This document shows, piece by piece, positions 61,541 through 64,000 of a DNA stretch of 64,000 nucleotides. The DNA comes from CAIUPE01 sp037131735 (GTDB lineage: Bacteria; Pseudomonadota; Alphaproteobacteria; Rhizobiales; Beijerinckiaceae). The DNA lies in the NCBI GenBank assembly GCA_037131735.1, contig JBAXQM010000003.1, forward strand, positions 1 through 64,000. Reading direction: 5' to 3'. The position numbers and the translations under genes are program-made. The notes beneath the pieces were generated by a model. That model ran no database searches and was not told where the DNA came from. It worked only from the letters and a program-made list of their open reading frames with translations. The number at the start of each line of letters is the position of its first letter. Position 1 is the first letter of the stretch.

Positions 61541-63976
61541 ATGAAATCCCATGCCCGTGTTGTCGTCATTGGGGGCGGCGTTGTTGGCGCTTCGGTTCTC
61601 TACCATCTCACAAAAGCGGGTTGGAAAGATGTCGTTCTGGTTGAGCGCGAGCAGCTGACCCATGGCTCGACATGGCATGCGGCGGGTGGCTTCCATACGC
61701 TGAACGGCGATCCGAATGTCGCCAAGCTCCAAGGCTACACCATCGCGCTTTATGACGAGCTTGAGAAAATCTCGGGCGAAAGCTGCGGCTTGCATCGCTC
61801 CGGCGGCTTGATGCTCGCCGATACACCAGAGCGCATGGATTGGCTCAAAATGGCGCATGCGCGCGCGCGTTATCTTGGGCTCGAAACCGAATTGATTTCG
61901 GTGAAGGAAGCAAAAGATTTGTTGCCGTTGCTCGATGAAACAAAATTCATCGGCGCGATGCTCGATAAGGCCGACGGCAATCTCGATCCTTACGGCACCA
62001 CACATGCTTATGCAAAATCAGCGCGTATTCAAGGCGCAGAAATTTATCTCAAGACAAAAGTTGAAGAGCTCAATCAGCGCAAGGATGGCGGTTGGGATGT
62101 TGTGACCAATCAGGGCACGATCATCGCCGAGCATGTTGTGAACTGCGGTGGTCTCTGGGCGCGCGAAGTCGGCCGCATGGTTGGCATTGAATTGCCCGTG
62201 CTCGCGATGGAACACATGTATCTCGTGACTGACGAGATGCCGGAAGTTGTTGCCTACAATAAAGAGCGCGGCCATGAATTGCCGCATGCAATCGATTTCA
62301 AAGCTGAAATCTATATGCGCCAAGAGCGCACGGGCATGGTGCTCGGAACGTACGAGCGCGCAGGTGTGCCATGGTCGCCTAAGACCACGTCATGGGATTT
62401 CGGTGCCGAATTGCTGCAGCCTGATCTCGATCGCATCGCGCCATCACTTGAAATTGGTTACGACCATTTCCCGGCCATGGCGAAGGCGGGCATCAAGAAA
62501 ATCATCAACGGACCGTTCACGTTCTCGCCGGATGGTAACCCCCTCGTTGGCCCAGTGCAGGGCTTGTCGAATTATTGGGTTGCCTGCGCCGTGATGGCTG
62601 GCTTCAGCCAGGGCGGCGGCGTCGGCCTCGCGCTTTCGCAATGGATGGTGCATGGCGATCCGGGCTTTGACGTTTGGGGCATGGATGTCGCACGCTATGG
62701 CGAATGGGCGACGCGCTCTTACACAAACGAGAAGGTGCGCGAGAATTATTCCCGCCGCTTCCGCATCCGCTTCCCGAATGAAGAATTGCCAGCCGCCCGT
62801 CCGCATCAGACAACAGCGACTTATGATCTGATGGTTGCGAATGGTGCTGTGATGGGTGATTCATGGGGGCTTGAAACGCCGCTCTGGTTCGCACCGAAGG
62901 GCGTTCCCCAAGAAGACATTTTCTCCTTCCGCCGCTCGAATGATTTCGAACATGTGAAAGCCGAGTGCAAAGGCGTCCGCGAAAAAGTCGGCGTTACGGA
63001 AATTGCAAATTTCGCAAAATATGAATTCACCGGCGCGGGTGCCGAGGCCTATCTCGCGCGTCTCATGACCAATGTGATGCCAAAGATTGGCCGCTTGGTG
63101 CTAACGCCGATGCTGAACGAGAAGGGCAAGCTCATCGGTGACTTCACGATTGCGAAGGCGGCCGAAGGCAAATTCTATATGTGGGGCTCGTCACAAGCGC
63201 AGATCTATCACATGCGCTGGTTTGAAAAGCATCTGCCGAAGGATGGCTCTGTTTCGGTGAAGCGTCTTGATATGGGTCTTGTCGGTCTTTCGATTGCAGG
63301 GCCGAAGGCGCGCGATGTGTTGCAGGCTTTGACTGACGAAGATGTGTCAAACGCCGCATTCAAGTTTATGGATCACAAGAGCTTTGATGTCGGCAATGTT
63401 CCGGCGATGGTGAACCGCGTCACCTATACGGGTGATTTGGGTTACGAAATCTGGGTGAAGCCGGAATATCAGCGGCGCTTGTATCTTGCGATCCTTGAAG
63501 CGGGCAAACCGCATGGCCTCATCAATTTCGGGATGCGCGCGCTGCTTGCTCTGCGTCTCGAGAAAAACTTCCCCACATGGTTCCGCGAATTGCGTCCGAT
63601 CTATGGACCGTTTGAAGCGGGTATGGATCGCTTCATCCGTCTCGATAAGCCGGACTTTATCGGCAAGGCCGCAGCGGTTGAAGAACATAAGAGCGGCGGT
63701 GCATTACGTCGCGTCTCGATGATTGTTGAAGCAACCGACGCGGATGTATTGGGTGATGAGCCGATCTGGCACGGCGACAAGGTGATCGGGTGGGTGACAT
63801 CAGGCGGCTATGCGCATTATGTCGATAAATCACTCGCGCAAGGCTATGTGCCGAAAGAGCTTGCTGATGATCTTGGTAAGGGTTCATTCGCCATCGAGAT
63901 CATGGGCGAATTGCGCAAAGCGACGATCATTGTCGATCCGCTCTTCGACCCCGAAGGTAAGCGGATGCGCGCGTAA
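61541..63976 (+). CDS. FAD-dependent dimethylglycine/sarcosine dehydrogenase-like protein fused to GcvT domain
   Basis: An 811-residue protein. The N-terminal half is a D-amino-acid-oxidase-type flavoprotein with GGGVVGASVLYHL (residues 8-20) and STWHAAG near 43, where the His is the covalent FAD attachment site in dimethylglycine dehydrogenase. The C-terminal half is the aminomethyltransferase (GcvT)/folate-binding region, ending in GcvT_C (VGWVTSGGYAHYVDKSLAQGYV). It oxidatively demethylates N-methylglycines and passes the C1 unit to tetrahydrofolate. AAAGGA precedes the ATG. The exact substrate is not certain. Confidence 0.9.
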   Translation: MKSHARVVVIGGGVVGASVLYHLTKAGWKDVVLVEREQLTHGSTWHAAGGFHTLNGDPNVAKLQGYTIALYDELEKISGESCGLHRSGGLMLADTPERMDWLKMAHARARYLGLETELISVKEAKDLLPLLDETKFIGAMLDKADGNLDPYGTTHAYAKSARIQGAEIYLKTKVEELNQRKDGGWDVVTNQGTIIAEHVVNCGGLWAREVGRMVGIELPVLAMEHMYLVTDEMPEVVAYNKERGHELPHAIDFKAEIYMRQERTGMVLGTYERAGVPWSPKTTSWDFGAELLQPDLDRIAPSLEIGYDHFPAMAKAGIKKIINGPFTFSPDGNPLVGPVQGLSNYWVACAVMAGFSQGGGVGLALSQWMVHGDPGFDVWGMDVARYGEWATRSYTNEKVRENYSRRFRIRFPNEELPAARPHQTTATYDLMVANGAVMGDSWGLETPLWFAPKGVPQEDIFSFRRSNDFEHVKAECKGVREKVGVTEIANFAKYEFTGAGAEAYLARLMTNVMPKIGRLVLTPMLNEKGKLIGDFTIAKAAEGKFYMWGSSQAQIYHMRWFEKHLPKDGSVSVKRLDMGLVGLSIAGPKARDVLQALTDEDVSNAAFKFMDHKSFDVGNVPAMVNRVTYTGDLGYEIWVKPEYQRRLYLAILEAGKPHGLINFGMRALLALRLEKNFPTWFRELRPIYGPFEAGMDRFIRLDKPDFIGKAAAVEEHKSGGALRRVSMIVEATDADVLGDEPIWHGDKVIGWVTSGGYAHYVDKSLAQGYVPKELADDLGKGSFAIEIMGELRKATIIVDPLFDPEGKRMRA

Positions 63977-64000
63977 GTCATTTGCTGCGCGATCAACAAA

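Overview
The window is a bacterial chromosome segment, most likely from an alphaproteobacterium of the order Hyphomicrobiales (Rhizobiales). The evidence is an ExoY-type sugar transferase that follows the rhizobial protein over its whole length, an oxyR/katG divergon, alphaproteobacterial-style ABC operons, and an intergenic palindrome (58434-58478) of the kind scattered through Rhizobiales genomes. Genes are dense and mostly in short, overlapping operons. Species cannot be named from the sequence.

Left part (1-16 kb): a truncated dual-specificity-type phosphatase gene and an enolase-superfamily racemase/OSBS-like gene lie on the minus strand. A TPP riboswitch then heads a plus-strand thiamin operon (cytX-thiO-thiS-thiG-thiE). 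An orphan PotA-like ATPase, the oxyR/katG pair and a small secreted protein follow. Next are a CAP-domain lipoprotein and a sugar ABC transporter of the XylF/XylH type with a single-domain ATPase. From 15 to 23 kb on the plus strand are a vanadium-haloperoxidase-like protein coupled to an FG-GAP/ASPIC-UnbV protein, and a hydrolase operon (lactonase-like amidohydrolase, sulfatase superfamily, creatininase family, EamA exporter).

Exopolysaccharide region (23.4-31.4 kb, minus strand): six tightly overlapping genes (ExoY-like priming transferase, GT2, Wzz-like, Wzy-like, GT4, Wzx-like flippase) form a compact Wzx/Wzy-type locus. Downstream of a 484-bp divergent spacer with an orphan terminator is a YddA/ABCD-type membrane protein that has no ATPase domain.

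Integrated element (about 33168-43699): a 20-bp direct repeat, one copy of which is the 3' end of an intact tRNA-Ser(GGA) gene, brackets about 10.5 kb. The element carries a tyrosine integrase, an AlpA-type regulator, a RepA-like AAA ATPase, three unrecognised or HTH proteins, and one 1984-residue protein with the order transglutaminase-like / DUF4011 / SF1 helicase / Vsr-like nuclease / DUF3320. The layout resembles a phage-satellite (PICI-like) island. The giant gene matches the domain plan of a known single-gene antiphage system (Hhe as I recall it), so the island is best read as a mobile defence island. This is the most interesting locus in the window.

Right part (44-64 kb): msrA, a YqhA-like membrane protein and a ChaA-like antiporter lie on the plus strand. 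A nine-gene minus-strand peptide-uptake and catabolic operon follows (dppABCDF-like genes, creatininase family, ketopantoate-reductase-like, SDR, M20 dipeptidase). Housekeeping genes cobU, typA and argG, a leucyl aminopeptidase-like gene, and a dimethylglycine/sarcosine dehydrogenase-like flavoprotein complete the window. In both the xyl-like and dpp-like ABC operons a strong intrinsic terminator sits between the binding-protein gene and the permease genes.
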